Assembly (NCBI GenBank): GCA_022559845.1
Contig: JAHNEJ010003341.1
Location: forward strand, 62,001-126,000
Direction of reading: 5' to 3'
Length of the DNA stretch: 64,000 nucleotides
DNA from: Amorphophallus konjac
Lineage: Eukaryota; Streptophyta; Magnoliopsida; Alismatales; Araceae
How positions within the stretch are numbered: position 1 is the stretch's first letter; every line of letters begins with the position of its first letter. Below are positions 12,113-22,987 of the stretch, piece after piece. The position numbers and the translations under genes were made by a program. The notes beneath the pieces were generated by a model. That model searched no databases and was not told where the DNA came from. It saw only the letters and a list, made by a program, of their open reading frames with translations.

Positions 12113-12442
12113 ACGCATAGACTTGTTTTTATTTTGGAGGGGAGTCTCAACGGGATAAAAGTTTATCTTAAAAAATTAGAGAGGCTTACTAAATGCGATT
12201 AAGTAGGCTATCTATTCTTAATTTTTATTTTGAGAGAAGAAAGAGGTAAAAAAATATAACTAAACATCTTGTAAACCATCAATTTTTACATTGGGTATTC
12301 TTATACGATTATCTACCGGAGACGGGCCTTTACCAAGCGACGTCTTGCAACGTATCTCACTATTAAACTGTCAACCTTTCTGCAACTTCTCTAAGTTATG
12401 ATATGTTTTTGCATTGTTAAAAGAATTTTCTATTGGCAACGT

Positions 12443-12457
12443 ATTGTAATTGACCTT
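12443..12457. repeat. LINE target site duplication, left copy
   Basis: attgtaattgacctt, repeated exactly at 16102-16116. The poly-T that follows is the minus-strand element's poly(A) tail. Confidence 0.9.
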
Positions 12458-15400
12458 TTTTTTTTTTTTTCCAAAAAGCCCTGCCTAGGGGCGGATGGGA
12501 GGTACCATCAGACCACTAGGAGGTAAATTTTATTGCTAAAGTAAAAGAATAGAGATTACATCAATCTGATGCCGGGAAAATCCAACTTATCCAACCGAGC
12601 CTCTCCCTTTATAATTGAGGGTAGCTCATTGTAATAAAGAAAAATATTACATTTTGATGAGCAAGCTAAAGAGGCCAATGAATCTGCTACTTTATTGCCT
12701 TCTCTGTAAATATGATCAATCTTGTCATGCTGTGAGATAGATCTCCAAATCACTCTGACATATGATAGAATAGACCAAGGGCATTGGTATTCCTTTTTAA
12801 TTACTCGAACAAGGATTTGTGAATCACATTCAATAAGGGCTGGCTGGCTTGAGATAGTGTGGAGGTACTTGATACCATCAAGCAGAGCTCTCGTTTCTGC
12901 TACAAGACTGTTGGTCTGACCATAGAAATGGGAATAGGCAAGCAAAACATTACCACTATGGTCTCTTATAACACCTCCACCTCCTGAATTTCCATTGGGT
13001 TTGCAAGCACCATCAGAGTTTAATTTGAGAGATGGCCAAGGGGGGCATATCCATTTTACAATTTTCAGCTGAGCATCATTAGAAAGGTGAGTAGAAATAC
13101 CCAAGGTATCAAGAATCTTCCGTTTGCAAATATTAGCTTCCTTGAAATTGGCATTAGCACAGGCGGTTTTCACTTGACTTAGGATTTGGTGAAGTACCCT
13201 GCTTTTGTACAGAGTACTGCCTTCATACCTCACAGAATTTCGAGCCCTCCAAATACTCCAGCAGCCATAGCCAATGACTGCTAGGATTAAGTGGCCATAA
13301 GCTGATTTCGGTTGAATAGTACTAGCAGCATTGGAGATGAGTGAGATAATGGAATTTCCTTCCAACTGCAGTCCAATAGAATTGAAGTATGACCATATGT
13401 GTGAAGATAATTCACTGTGGAGAAATAGATGGTTCATGGTTTCCCCACGGTGGACCTGACAGCAGGAACAAATAGAGCAAAGGTGCACACCTAGTCGCTG
13501 AATATTGGAATCAACAGGAAGGCTGTTGTGAAGGATTTTCCACAAATGGACAGAAATCTTCGTTGGTAACCAATGAGACCACAGCCTTTCCCAATGCACT
13601 GCTGGCTGGTTTGAAACAGTTTCAGAAAGAACCTGATAAGTAGAAGCCACTGAGCAACTCCCTGAGGCTGACAAACTCCAAGCATTAAAATCGGTATCTA
13701 AAGATAGGTTGGTGTTGATAACTGCTGTCTTGACAGAAGCAGGCATAAAACTGTCTAAAAGTTCCTTTTCCTCTCTTGATGAATGCACCAGGAAGTCATT
13801 AACAGAGATATGAGGGTTAGGAATGCTGTTAGCAGGAACAAAGTCAGCCAAACATTGATTCCCAATCCAATGATCATACCAGAAATTTGTGAGCTTGCCA
13901 TCCCCAATGATGACCTTTTGAAATTGGAGGACCAGTGTTTTTGCCTTAGTCCAGCTTCGTCTAGCAAGGCCATTCATAGTATTAAAATGCACATCTCTCA
14001 AATGTTTCTGCCCAAAATACTTTGCTCTGAAGAAACTAGCCCACAGTGAATTAGTATGCAAAGCCTGCCATAGCATCTTAACTCTTAAGGTTATTTCCAT
14101 TTGCCTAAGTGACATAATGCCGAGGCCTCCCTGTGAAATAGGTCTGCAAATGGTAGCCCATGATCTCCAATGTCTTTTATTCCCATTTTGGGAGGAGCCC
14201 CAAAAAAAATTGGCAAAAGACCTCTCAAGCATAAGGTGTGTTCCTGAATAGAGGGGAGAAGAGGATAGAGTAAAGATTGGGATAGAGGTTAGCACATGCT
14301 TGATCAATATCAACTTTGCCCCTTGGGAGAGTAAGCTGGATTTCCAACCAGCAATTTTCTTTTGAATGGATTGAATGATACCAGCAAAATGAACTTTTTT
14401 ACTTCGGCCTAAAACCTGAGGGAATCCAAGATACTTGTGAGGGAAACTATGTCTTGTGAAGCCTGTGAGATTAGAAATCCGAGTAATAATGGAAGCATTA
14501 GTCTTTGGATGCAAAAAGAATCCACTTTTACTGATATTAATAAGTTGGCCAGACCCTCTTTCATAATTCCTGAGAATTTTTAATAAGTTTCTGACAGAGA
14601 GAATGCTAGCCTTTGTAAAGATCATGGTGTCATCTGCAAATAATAGGTGGGATATAGTGGGACACCTCCTAGGCCCTTGGAAGCAGTCTATTTGTCTATT
14701 TAAATGAGCTTCCTTTAGTGCCCTACTCAAGCTTTCCTCAGCAATGATAAATAAGGAGGGGGCAAGAGGGTCACCTTGCCGAACACCTCTTGAAGATTTA
14801 AAGAAACCAGCTGCATCACCATTCAGTAGAACTGAAAACCAGCAGTTGTTAATCATCTTACCAATCATTTGAATGAAAGCCAAACTGAAGCCAAACCTGT
14901 GAAGGACAGCAAACAGGAAATCCCACTCTAGCCGATCATAAGCCTTGGCCATATCCAGTTTAAAAATAACATTCCTTCCTCTGGTTTTTCTGCCCAGTTC
15001 CTGTGTCAATTCTTGAGCAAGAGCAATATTTTCTGTTATGTGCCTCCCCTTTACAAAAGCAGACTGTTCCAGTGATATAATGCTAGGAAGAATAGAAGCC
15101 AGCCTTTTATTAACAATAGAAGAGATGATCTTATAGAAAAAGTTGCATAAACTGATAGGCCTGTAGTCAGAAATCTCCACAGCATTTGGTCTTTTAGGAA
15201 TAAGAGCTATTAAGGTGGATGTTACAGATCTTGGGAGAGGCTGTGGACTAGTAAAAGCCTCTTGAACAGCACTAACAACCACTCCAGCAATGATAGCCCA
15301 TGTCTTTTGGAAGAAAGCCCCTGTGAAACCATCGGGACCTGGTGCACTGTCAGCAGAAAGCTCAAAGACTGTCTCTTTAATTTCCTGTTCAGTGGGAATA

Positions 15401-16101
15401 GCACATAAGATTTGGTTATCTTGCTGGGTGACTAAATTCGGAATACAATTTAAAGAGGATTCCTCAATATAATGGTGTTGAGAGGAAAAAGCAGTCTGAA
15501 AATGATTAATTGCAATTCCCTTCATTTCTTCATGGACTGAAGTTAATATATCAGAGGAATTCCGAAGCTGAGTAATACACTGCTTATTTCTTTTGGTCTT
15601 GGTTGAAGTATGAAAAAATCTAGTGTTTCTATCCCCCTCCTTTAACCATCTGATCCCAGACTTCCGTCTCCAAAAACATTCCTCCTGTAATAGTCTTTTA
15701 GAAAGAAGGGATTTGGCTTCCTCCAATGTTGTGTGATTGTCCATAGATGGATGTAAATCATAAGAATGCTCTGTTTTGAGTACTGAATCCTCAGCTGCCT
15801 TCAAGTTTAACTGGACATGACCAAAAGTCTGCTTGTTCCAATTGTGAAGCATTCTCCTCAAGTATTTAAGTTTCAGATACAGAGTAGTCATAGCAGAGGT
15901 GGCCAGAGGACTGGTATTCCAGCAGGTATTAACATCCATGAGAAAATTGTCATGCAAAGTCCACATATTATGGAAACAAAATCTTCTCTTGAATTTATTA
16001 TTTTGAAGCAATTTCACCAATAATGGAGCATGATCAGAAGCTTCCCTGGACAAGTGCTCAACTGAAATGGGGAACAAGTTTAGCCATTCTGAATTAATCC
16101 A
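12458..16101 (-). mobile_element. 5'-truncated L1-type LINE with target site duplication
   Basis: A non-LTR retrotransposon inserted in minus orientation. Its 3' end is the poly(A) tail (a T run to 12470 on the + strand), and its 5' end at 16101 falls within the last part of the endonuclease domain (INSEWLNLF, then SDHAPL). An exact 15-bp target site duplication flanks it (12443-12457 and 16102-16116). The 5' truncation fits incomplete reverse transcription. ORF1 and most of the endonuclease are absent, so the copy is dead on its own. The perfect duplication and open frame point to a recent insertion. Confidence 0.93.
12556..16101 (-). CDS. LINE ORF2 fragment: end of endonuclease, reverse transcriptase, zf-RVT, RNase H
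   Basis: One open frame of about 1,180 codons with no internal stop. It begins without its own start codon, inside the endonuclease (SDHAPL is the last catalytic motif of AP-type endonucleases). The reverse transcriptase follows with KLDMAKAYDRLEWDFL (motif A), GVRQGDPLAPSLF, and FADDTMIF, the catalytic FADD. A zinc-binding zf-RVT region holds HWERLWSHWLPTKISVHLWK. The C-terminus is an RNase H with the four acidic residues in SDGA, AETRA, ECDS and VADSLA. An RNase H after zf-RVT is a known feature of one group of plant L1 elements. The enzyme would copy LINE RNA at the target site, but with no start codon and no 5' end it is unlikely to be made. Confidence 0.93.
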   Translation of the reverse strand, partial: WINSEWLNLFPISVEHLSREASDHAPLLVKLLQNNKFKRRFCFHNMWTLHDNFLMDVNTCWNTSPLATSAMTTLYLKLKYLRRMLHNWNKQTFGHVQLNLKAAEDSVLKTEHSYDLHPSMDNHTTLEEAKSLLSKRLLQEECFWRRKSGIRWLKEGDRNTRFFHTSTKTKRNKQCITQLRNSSDILTSVHEEMKGIAINHFQTAFSSQHHYIEESSLNCIPNLVTQQDNQILCAIPTEQEIKETVFELSADSAPGPDGFTGAFFQKTWAIIAGVVVSAVQEAFTSPQPLPRSVTSTLIALIPKRPNAVEISDYRPISLCNFFYKIISSIVNKRLASILPSIISLEQSAFVKGRHITENIALAQELTQELGRKTRGRNVIFKLDMAKAYDRLEWDFLFAVLHRFGFSLAFIQMIGKMINNCWFSVLLNGDAAGFFKSSRGVRQGDPLAPSLFIIAEESLSRALKEAHLNRQIDCFQGPRRCPTISHLLFADDTMIFTKASILSVRNLLKILRNYERGSGQLINISKSGFFLHPKTNASIITRISNLTGFTRHSFPHKYLGFPQVLGRSKKVHFAGIIQSIQKKIAGWKSSLLSQGAKLILIKHVLTSIPIFTLSSSPLYSGTHLMLERSFANFFWGSSQNGNKRHWRSWATICRPISQGGLGIMSLRQMEITLRVKMLWQALHTNSLWASFFRAKYFGQKHLRDVHFNTMNGLARRSWTKAKTLVLQFQKVIIGDGKLTNFWYDHWIGNQCLADFVPANSIPNPHISVNDFLVHSSREEKELLDSFMPASVKTAVINTNLSLDTDFNAWSLSASGSCSVASTYQVLSETVSNQPAVHWERLWSHWLPTKISVHLWKILHNSLPVDSNIQRLGVHLCSICSCCQVHRGETMNHLFLHSELSSHIWSYFNSIGLQLEGNSIISLISNAASTIQPKSAYGHLILAVIGYGCWSIWRARNSVRYEGSTLYKSRVLHQILSQVKTACANANFKEANICKRKILDTLGISTHLSNDAQLKIVKWICPPWPSLKLNSDGACKPNGNSGGGGVIRDHSGNVLLAYSHFYGQTNSLVAETRALLDGIKYLHTISSQPALIECDSQILVRVIKKEYQCPWSILSYVRVIWRSISQHDKIDHIYREGNKVADSLASLACSSKCNIFLYYNELPSIIKGEARLDKLDFPGIRLM

Positions 16102-16116
16102 ATTGTAATTGACCTT
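16102..16116. repeat. LINE target site duplication, right copy
   Basis: Exact copy of the 15 bases at 12443-12457, placed just beyond the truncated 5' end of the LINE. Confidence 0.9.
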
Positions 16117-17000
16117 GCTTTTGCATCCTGGGTATAATGTAAACTACTCCAAGCATTTTTCATTTTCAGCATATAACTTGGTGATGCTTCTTTAATAAAT
16201 AAATTGGTGATGTCCTTTAATAAGAACAATGCCCACAAAGAAGCAGGTCAGTTGTAAGATACACAGTTGGTTTGGAAGCCTAGCCAAATAATTAGAGGAA
16301 GGTAAGTTGATTGAAGATTGCTAGGAACTCAGGAAAACCAAAGAATACTCGTTTCCCTCTTTTCTTATTAATGTACTTAGTGGCACCAACCACTTTAAAA
16401 AAAACAAGGAATATTTATTAGATTTTTTCGATGAGAAGTAACAGTTGAAATCTCAGGCCATGATAAGTGACTGCATTTGACTGATTCGAGCCACTTTTGA
16501 TCATATCAAGTTCTGTGTTTAGTGTGCAATCTATAACGTAATAAAACAAAAATGTACAAGGAAAAGATTTAAAAAATCACTATGGATGATATTAAACAAT
16601 GTATGCTCAAGGAAAAATACAGGAGTCTCTCTTATGGGGAGTTTGATACGAAAACTAGAATTATTTGATAGACCAACACTTTGTCGACCATATTCTTTTG
16701 GAGTAAAAATGTGGATTGTACCGTGAATTTTATTGGTGAGTAGAGGTAGTACAAAGATGAAGGTGAAGAGAGGTTCCTCCACCTAAGAAAAGGAAAAAGG
16801 AAAAGACAAGCTCGGAGGAGATTGATCACACCAAGCAGAGAGACAACCCCCTCTCCAATCATCTATTGCCGTACAAATAATGTAGTGAAACCCACGGGAA
16901 AATAAGCGAAAGTGATCCAAGACGAACATTCTCAACATATAAGATACTCAGCTTGGAAGATGATGTCATTCCGTTCCTTACAAATGCTCTATGCCTCACT
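16117..17000. other. Intergenic, no gene recognised
   Basis: Unremarkable AT-rich DNA with only short open frames on either strand. No terminal repeats or known domains were seen. Confidence 0.5.
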
Positions 17001-18210
17001 TTGTCGGGAGTTGCACTTTTTTATGGGTTAACTCAATTAGCTTAATTTAGTTCGAAGTTAACCTAATTTTTATTTGATAGGAGAATGAACCCACAATTGA
17101 AGAGTTGGGTTAATTTATTTTTAATTCATAATGAGTTAACTCGGTAACAATTGACATTTAAAATGTCATATTTGTCTCTTATTTTTTATTTTTTTATCCG
17201 TAAGCATGAGTTCATTTTAAAAGTGTATATATTATTTTATTTTAAGTATTTTTAATATATAGAATAAATTAAATATATCATAAAAATAAAATATTTTTGA
17301 AAAATAACATTATTAATTTCAATAATTGAAATTAAAAAACATAAATGTCATTAAATATAAGCTTTTACTGTTTATTTTAAAACTATATTTTATTTTAATT
17401 TTTTAATTTTTTATTATATTCTATAAAATACATATACCTTGAAAATAATTTTTGATAAAATATAATTAATTTCACTAATTAAATTTTATGATGCAGAAGT
17501 GTCATTATTTATGGTTTAGATTATTATTTAATTTAAAATTGTATTTTATTTTAAAATTTTAATTATTTTTAAATACATTTTTATTATATATATATATATA
17601 TATATTATTTTTAGGACAAATAATATCATTAATTTTATGAATTAAAATTTAGAAGATATGAACTTAATGAAAGTCATTAATTATATGTTTAGGTTAACGT
17701 TTATATTTGTAAAATTATTTTATTTTTTATTTTTAAAATAATTTATGATTTATATATTAATTTAAAAATTTTAAAATAAACAATATAATTAATTTCACTA
17801 ATTAAATTTTAAAAGACATAAATACCATTAATTACTAGTTTAGATTATTGTACATTTAAAATTTTTATTTTTATTTTAAATATATTTTATAAAGTAAATA
17901 TACATTGAAAATAATTTTGTGATGAATAATATAATTCATCTAATTAATTAAAATTTAAAATATAGAAATGTCATTATGAGTTTAGGTTATTGGTCATATT
18001 AAAATTTTTATTTTTAAATATTTTAAATATATATTTTAAAAAATAATATATCTTGAAGATACTTTTTTTCATATATAAGATAATTAATTTCACTAATTAA
18101 AATTTAGAAGATAGAAATAACATTAATGACGTGCTTAGGTTATATTTATTTAAAATTTTTTATTTTTATTTTATTTTAAATTATTTTAACTCATTATATA
18201 AAATAAATGT

Positions 18211-18585
18211 GTGTAGCAGAGACGAGGATCTTGAGATGGATGTGTGGCAAGATTAAGAAAGACAAGATTAAGAATTAGCGCATCCATAAGGACTTAAGGA
18301 TAATATCAATCGATAGTAAAATGAGAGAAAATAGACTCAGGTGGTTTGGTCATGTGCTTCATCGTCCTAACTCAGCGCCGGTTAAAAGATGTGATCGAAT
18401 CTTAATGGATGCTAGTAAAAGAGTTTGGGGAAGACCTAAAATGAGACGGTGCGATGTTATTAGGAAGGACACCAGCTTCTTAGATTTAAATATGAATATA
18501 GCACTTGATAGAAATCTTTGACAGAATAGGATTCATGTAGTCGACCCCAAATAATTGGGATAATGCTCTGATGATGATGATGATG
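18211..18585 (+). mobile_element. 5'-truncated RTE-type LINE with target site duplication
   Basis: A 375-bp tail of a non-LTR retrotransposon. It ends in a short tgatgatgatgatgat microsatellite, the usual 3' end of RTE elements, instead of poly(A). It is flanked by an exact 15-bp duplication, atataaaataaatgt, at 18196-18210 and 18586-18600. The duplicated bases belong to the surrounding AT-rich repeat, so the LINE arrived after that repeat formed. Confidence 0.85.
18215..18540 (+). pseudogene. C-terminal fragment of RTE reverse transcriptase ORF
   Basis: The translation contains MRENRLRWFGHVLHRP and GRPKMRRCDVIRKD, the typical C-terminal region of RTE-type LINE polyproteins. In-frame stops upstream (near 18275) and downstream show it is non-functional. 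The longest open part runs 18321-18521. No catalytic residues are included, because the truncation removed the polymerase. Confidence 0.8.
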
Positions 18586-19385
18586 ATATAAAATAAATGT
18601 ATCCTTAAAATAATTTTTTGATAAATAATATAATTAATCTTACTCATGAAATTTAGAATATAAAAATGTCATTAATTAATTATGATTAATTATGGGTTTA
18701 GATAATGTTCATTTTAAAAATTATTTTATTTTTATTTTTAATTATAAAATAAATATATATTAAAAATATTTTTTGATAAATAACATAATTAATCTCACCC
18801 ATTAAAATTTAGATGACAGGAACATCATTAATTATGGGTTTAGGATACTGTTCAATTTAAAAGTTTTTATTTTATTTTTATTTTTAGATGTTTTTAATAT
18901 AGTTTATAAAATGAATGTATTTTAAAAATAGTTTTTTAATAAATAACATCATTAATATCACTGATAAAAATTTAAAAGTCAAAAACATCTTTAAAATTTA
19001 GTGTTCACTTTCATATTTTTTATTTTTTTAAAAAAATTGTTAATAAGTTTTATGTGATAAATATATCAGTACAGTAATAAATTTTTAATAAAAACTAACG
19101 TTAATATTGTTAACTAAAATCTAAAGATGATAGAATTTTAATAGTTAAATGTTAAACATAAATAGGAGAAAGTGAGAGATAGAGAGAGAGGTGAGAGTGT
19201 GCATTAATGGGAGGGGGTTAATTCAAACTCACCTCCTCCCGTGGGTTTCAAAATCCCGAGTTAACTTGGGATTAACTTTTCATCTAATCAGATTAACTTA
19301 AAATTTTAATTAAATCATAAAAATAGTTAACTCTGAATTAAATTTGAGTTAATATAAGACTAACTACGTACCAAACCGGGGCCAA

Positions 19386-20740
19386 GAGACATCACGAAGT
19401 ATCAAGCCTAATAATAGCTGCCGTGACCTATCAGACAGTCACTTCGGAGTACTGCCACATTTGCTGAATCGTACTGAATTGAGTGGTGAAGTTGAAGATG
19501 TACTGAGAGCAACCCAAACCTCTCTGCTAATAGGGCAAGCTAGCATTAGGCGATCATTGTCTAACCCACTTTCTTCTATAGGACACCTCTTCGCCGGTTA
19601 CATGCCAGTCACGAGGGGTTATTCGTCGGTAACATCACAAGTTGGGTTTGATGGTCACCGGATTAATTAGGTAGAATAAGTCATTTCCTTCTTATTTCAT
19701 CCGGCAACTTAGGATTGCGTATTCTAGCTGCCAGGTCGTATGACTAGGGAGGAGGTCTCTACCATCTCCAAGGACCCCTGGTGTGCTCTTGTTGCGGGCC
19801 GCCACCAGGTCATATGCAGTGAACCTACAGGCTAACGAATGTCCAGTTTATGTAGTCGATTGGTGGAAGGGAGAGGGGTGACTTGCGGTGGCCCTTTGCA
19901 GATGTAGTCAGGGGTTGGGGGGGGGGGGGGGTGGAGACTGCCACACCTCACCCCCAATAGGGAGCTGTTTGGAATTTGGGTCCATCCCTCTGGACCTCCT
20001 TCGCGACTGATTCGAATGACTTAGGAGATGCTTATACCTCTTGTCATGGGAGGAGGTGGTGGAGTTGGTAGCTTTGACGGAGTTTATGAATGCCCTGTGG
20101 GGAGAGTGAGGGTTTTGGGACATTTAGTAGACCCTGGCCACAGGATTTCTAGTTGTAGGATTGGATGAGGAAACAATGTAGGAGGTGATGGAGGTAGGAG
20201 TCTCGGTGACGAATAGAGTTGTCATTCGAGTCCAATCATGGACCCTTGCAAGGGGGATTCATCCGAATCCGAGGGCGATGGGGGTCCAAGTGAAGCTAAT
20301 TGGGATCCCCATCGTGTTGTGCAATGAGCAGGGGATATGCTTCATACAACGACGTTGTGGGGAGGTCGAACTGAGCAGTTGCTCATTTGTATCGGTCGAG
20401 CATCTCTTGGCGGTCGAGATGACTATTTGGACAGCAACATCGACAAAGATGTTGTCGGTCATCTCACTAGCCATCGGAGGGGAGGGCTTCGTTATTTGGG
20501 CCGTAACTTAGTCTATTGAGCAGTGGGGGCATTGCCTAGCGTAGGGGAGATTAGGGCAACACCTTAGCGGGTTGGAGGTTGAAGAAGAAGGGTGGGGGGG
20601 TGTGGCATCTCCACACCAAAGTGTATATTTTTTTATGATTCATAAAAGTCAGAGTTAACATTAGAATACATTAAATTACAAAGTGTACATGTAAAAAAAA
20701 TTGACATCACAGGAGTGATACAAAGAACATGAATTTATAG
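19386..20740. other. Unassigned region
   Basis: Moderately GC-rich DNA with several open frames but no recognisable domain. The frame at 19461-19670 (about 70 codons with RATQTSLLIGQASIRRSLS) looks more protein-like than its neighbours and could be an exon remnant, but I cannot identify it. A poly-G run lies near 19917-19932. Confidence 0.3.
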
Positions 20741-21880
20741 CGTGTTTGGTTATAATTTTTTATCTCATTTTTCTCTCAGAATAAAAATTAGGAATGGACA
20801 ACCTACTTAACCACGTTTGGTAAGTCTCCAATTATTTAGGATGAACTTTTATCCTATTATAACTTCTCCCAAAATAAAAATAAAAATTTTCATATTTTTT
20901 AAAGAGAGACACGTCCCTCCCTCCTCTCTCTCTCTCTCTCTCTCCAAGCCCCTCCCCCTCTCGGCGCTCCCTCCCTCTCACAACTCTCTCTCTCCCGACT
21001 GATCCTCCCTCTCCCTCTCTCCCCCTGTGCACCCTCTCTTTCTCTCTCTCCCGGTGCACCCGGCGTCCGCCGTCCACCTCCATTCCAAGGTCGGTGCCGC
21101 TGTTGGACCCGTCGGCCCTCACCCCTCGCACTGCTCATACTCCCCTCTCTCTCTCCCGCGGACCGATCAGACCCTGCTCGCACTACTCTCTATCACGTGC
21201 GAGTAGGCCTCATCCTTGGCACCCCTCGCGCCGTCGCCGGACATGTCGGCCCTCACCCGCCAAACTGAAGGCTCGTTGTTCGCCTGCCAGTCACCGGCCA
21301 CAACCTATTACCTAGTCCGCCCTCACCCGCCCACATCCCCTGCCGCCGTCGCCAGCGCCGCACCCAAGGTGGTGGTCCATCACCCGGCCATCTGCCGCGA
21401 CGACTCCCACCATGTTGTCTCTCTCACCTCCACCACCTACGACTACTCCCTCCTCCCCGTCCACCGCCTGACGTCCCCACTTGCGCCGCCTGCCGAGGGG
21501 GACCCAGTAGGGTCCCCTTCCTTCTTGTCTCCGACCATCGTCATCAACGCTTGGGAGCTCATGGAGCGCCTCGACGATCGCCACCCGGCAGCCGCTTCGG
21601 GCTATGCCGACGCCCCCGGCAAGAAAGTTTCCGACATGGGCCGAGGCAGGGAGTCATCTTTCCGGCGTGGGGAAAGGACGGAGGTCCTGTTATACGGGCT
21701 GACGGTGAAGGGCAAACACGTTCACGGTAATCCTGTAGAACAAATAAGTTTACTTAAAATTTAAATATTACGATATTTTTGTCGAACATAGATTGTCGTA
21801 TTTTCATTAATTTTAAAAATTAAGTTAAAAATCGATAAGTCATAATTTTTATGATAAAAAGAGTTTTTTAAAAAAAAGGG
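20740..21880 (+). mobile_element. Gene-carrying (Pack-type) transposon, copy 2 (inverted relative to copy 1)
   Basis: Related to the element at 11230-12285 in the opposite orientation. The order is the same: an AT-rich terminal arm starting near gtgtttggttataa, a CT-rich stretch near 20920, a GC-rich captured segment, the glutaredoxin-like fragment, then gtagaacaaataagtttac and an AT-rich tail. It ends about where another element begins (near 21878). No target site duplication was resolved. Confidence 0.55.
21360..21665 (+). pseudogene. Captured glutaredoxin-like gene fragment, copy 2
   Basis: The plus strand encodes KVVVHHPAICRDDSHHVVSL followed by TSTTYDYSLL and VINAWELMERLDD, the same N-terminal region as in copy 1 but with the VVHH-to-HVVSL spacer intact. 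The glycine of TSTTYG is changed here (TSTTYD). The MGC start is not seen upstream in frame. As in copy 1 there is no glutaredoxin domain. The surrounding frame stays open from 21216 to 21764, which may reflect high GC content and is not evidence of function. Confidence 0.55.
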
Positions 21881-21882
21881 TT

Positions 21883-22080
21883 TTTTGCATATTAGTCCCT
21901 ACAAACTTAGTGAGTTACCGATTAGTCCCTCCATTCTGAATATTATTTTAATAGTCCCTATAATCTTAATCGTTACACGTTTAAGTCCCTACCGTTCATT
22001 CAGTTAACTAAACTATAGTTACCTCATACTAAAGGTAATGAAAATACTAACTTACCCCTGGGTTATGTGTGAGAGTGTGA
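21883..22080 (+). mobile_element. Terminus of a MITE-like element (agtcccta repeats)
   Basis: Begins gggttttttgcatattagtc and carries several agtccct motifs (21893, 21923, 21953, 21982), then an acttacccc stretch and a GA-rich run. The same layout opens the long-TIR element at 53256. No matching inverted end was found to the right, so this copy is truncated or its end lies in the following composite block. Confidence 0.4.
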
Positions 22081-22987
22081 GAGAGAGATAGAGAGAGGGG
22101 TGCCTCCCCCCTCCCCTGCGACCTCCCCCTCCACCGCCGGCCACCCTCCCCTGCGACCTCCCCCCTCCCCCTCCGGCCGCCCTCCCCCTCCGACCGATGT
22201 GACCTCCCCCCTCCCCCTCCAACCTCCCTCCCTCTCCACCTCCGGCCTCCCTCCCCCCTCTCCTGCGACCTCTCCCCTCCCCCCCCCCTCCGGCCTCCTC
22301 CTCCCGGCCTCCCCCTCCCGGCCTCTCTCCCCTCCAACCGCGGCCGCCTCCCCGTCATCCTCTTCTCTTCCCCCTCCATGGACTCCTCGCCGCCGTTGTT
22401 GATCCCCCATCCTCTTCCCCCTCCATGGACTCCTCGCCGGCGTTGTTGATCCCCCACCCTGTGGCAGGAGGTGGCACGGCAGATCCATCCGCGCACGCGG
22501 CATGTATGACACCGAATGTGGGGGCCGCCACCAAGGCATCAATGAAGGCTTTGGAGCAAGCAGCAGAACCACACGCGGGGGCCGCCACTAAGCCATCAGG
22601 CAAGTCGACGCCACCAGCAGCAAAACCACGAAAAGGTTGCGGGTCCGAGGGGCCAGCAGCTACCAGACGAGTATGGTCATGGCCCTGCGCATTCACATGC
22701 TGGACAGCAGCAGATGTACATGCATCAACACCCAAGAGTGAGGGGCCAGCATTAGCACAAATGGGTGGTGGGTCACAGCCACTAGCACCATCCGTAGGGA
22801 GCTGGGCAGGAGTCGCCGGAGAAGCACCGGCGGACGGCGAGGCAAAAGCAACAGAGTGTATGTCAGGGGATGCTGTAGCCTTGGGCAAAGACGCCGTTGG
22901 AAGAGCTCGGGCTGGGGCTGGGAGAGGCCCAGCTGAATACGATGAAGGACCTAAGGGAGGGAGGGGCACAGAGGCATTTCCGCGGAT

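Larger units (their letters stand above)
11230..12285 (-). mobile_element. Gene-carrying (Pack-type) transposon, copy 1
   Basis: A small element whose central part carries a fragment of a host gene in minus orientation (11437-11834). It is related along most of its length to the oppositely oriented copy at about 20740-21880: both share the AT-rich outer segments, a CT/GA-rich stretch, the gene fragment, and a tail around gtagaacaaa. The termini look like ggtgtttggg (near 11230) and, read inward on the minus strand, gatgtttagtt (near 12285), but no clear target site duplication was found. The superfamily is therefore not assigned; hAT-like and PIF/Harbinger-like are both possible. The outer arm on the 12.1-12.3 kb side also occurs alone as a MITE at about 31446-31593. 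Confidence 0.6.
17200..19150. repeat. About 150-bp AT-rich tandem repeats
   Basis: Nine diverged units at spacings of about 145-170 bp, interrupted once by the RTE LINE tail. The unit alternates a poly-purine/pyrimidine AT stretch with a more conserved core containing gtcattaatta and tttaggtta. Divergence is high, so the array is old. Confidence 0.55.
17000..19385. mobile_element. AT-rich element with internal tandem repeats, TIR-like ends
   Basis: The left flank (ttaactcaattag near 17030, agttaactcgg near 17140) and the right flank (19250-19370) are related when one is reverse-complemented, suggesting inverted ends. The inside (about 17200-19150) is very AT-rich and made of diverged units of about 150 bp. 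Each has a core like tagaaatgtcattaattatgggtttag, seen near 17340, 17495, 17665, 17815, 17965, 18110, 18660, 18815 and 18970. It codes for nothing. An RTE LINE is inserted at 18211-18585. The element class is unknown; a non-autonomous DNA transposon is the simplest reading. Confidence 0.4.

Noticed and set aside
11571..12150. Ser/Leu-repeat proteins on the minus strand
   Set aside because: The Leu-Ser run is the (GA)n microsatellite read on the other strand.
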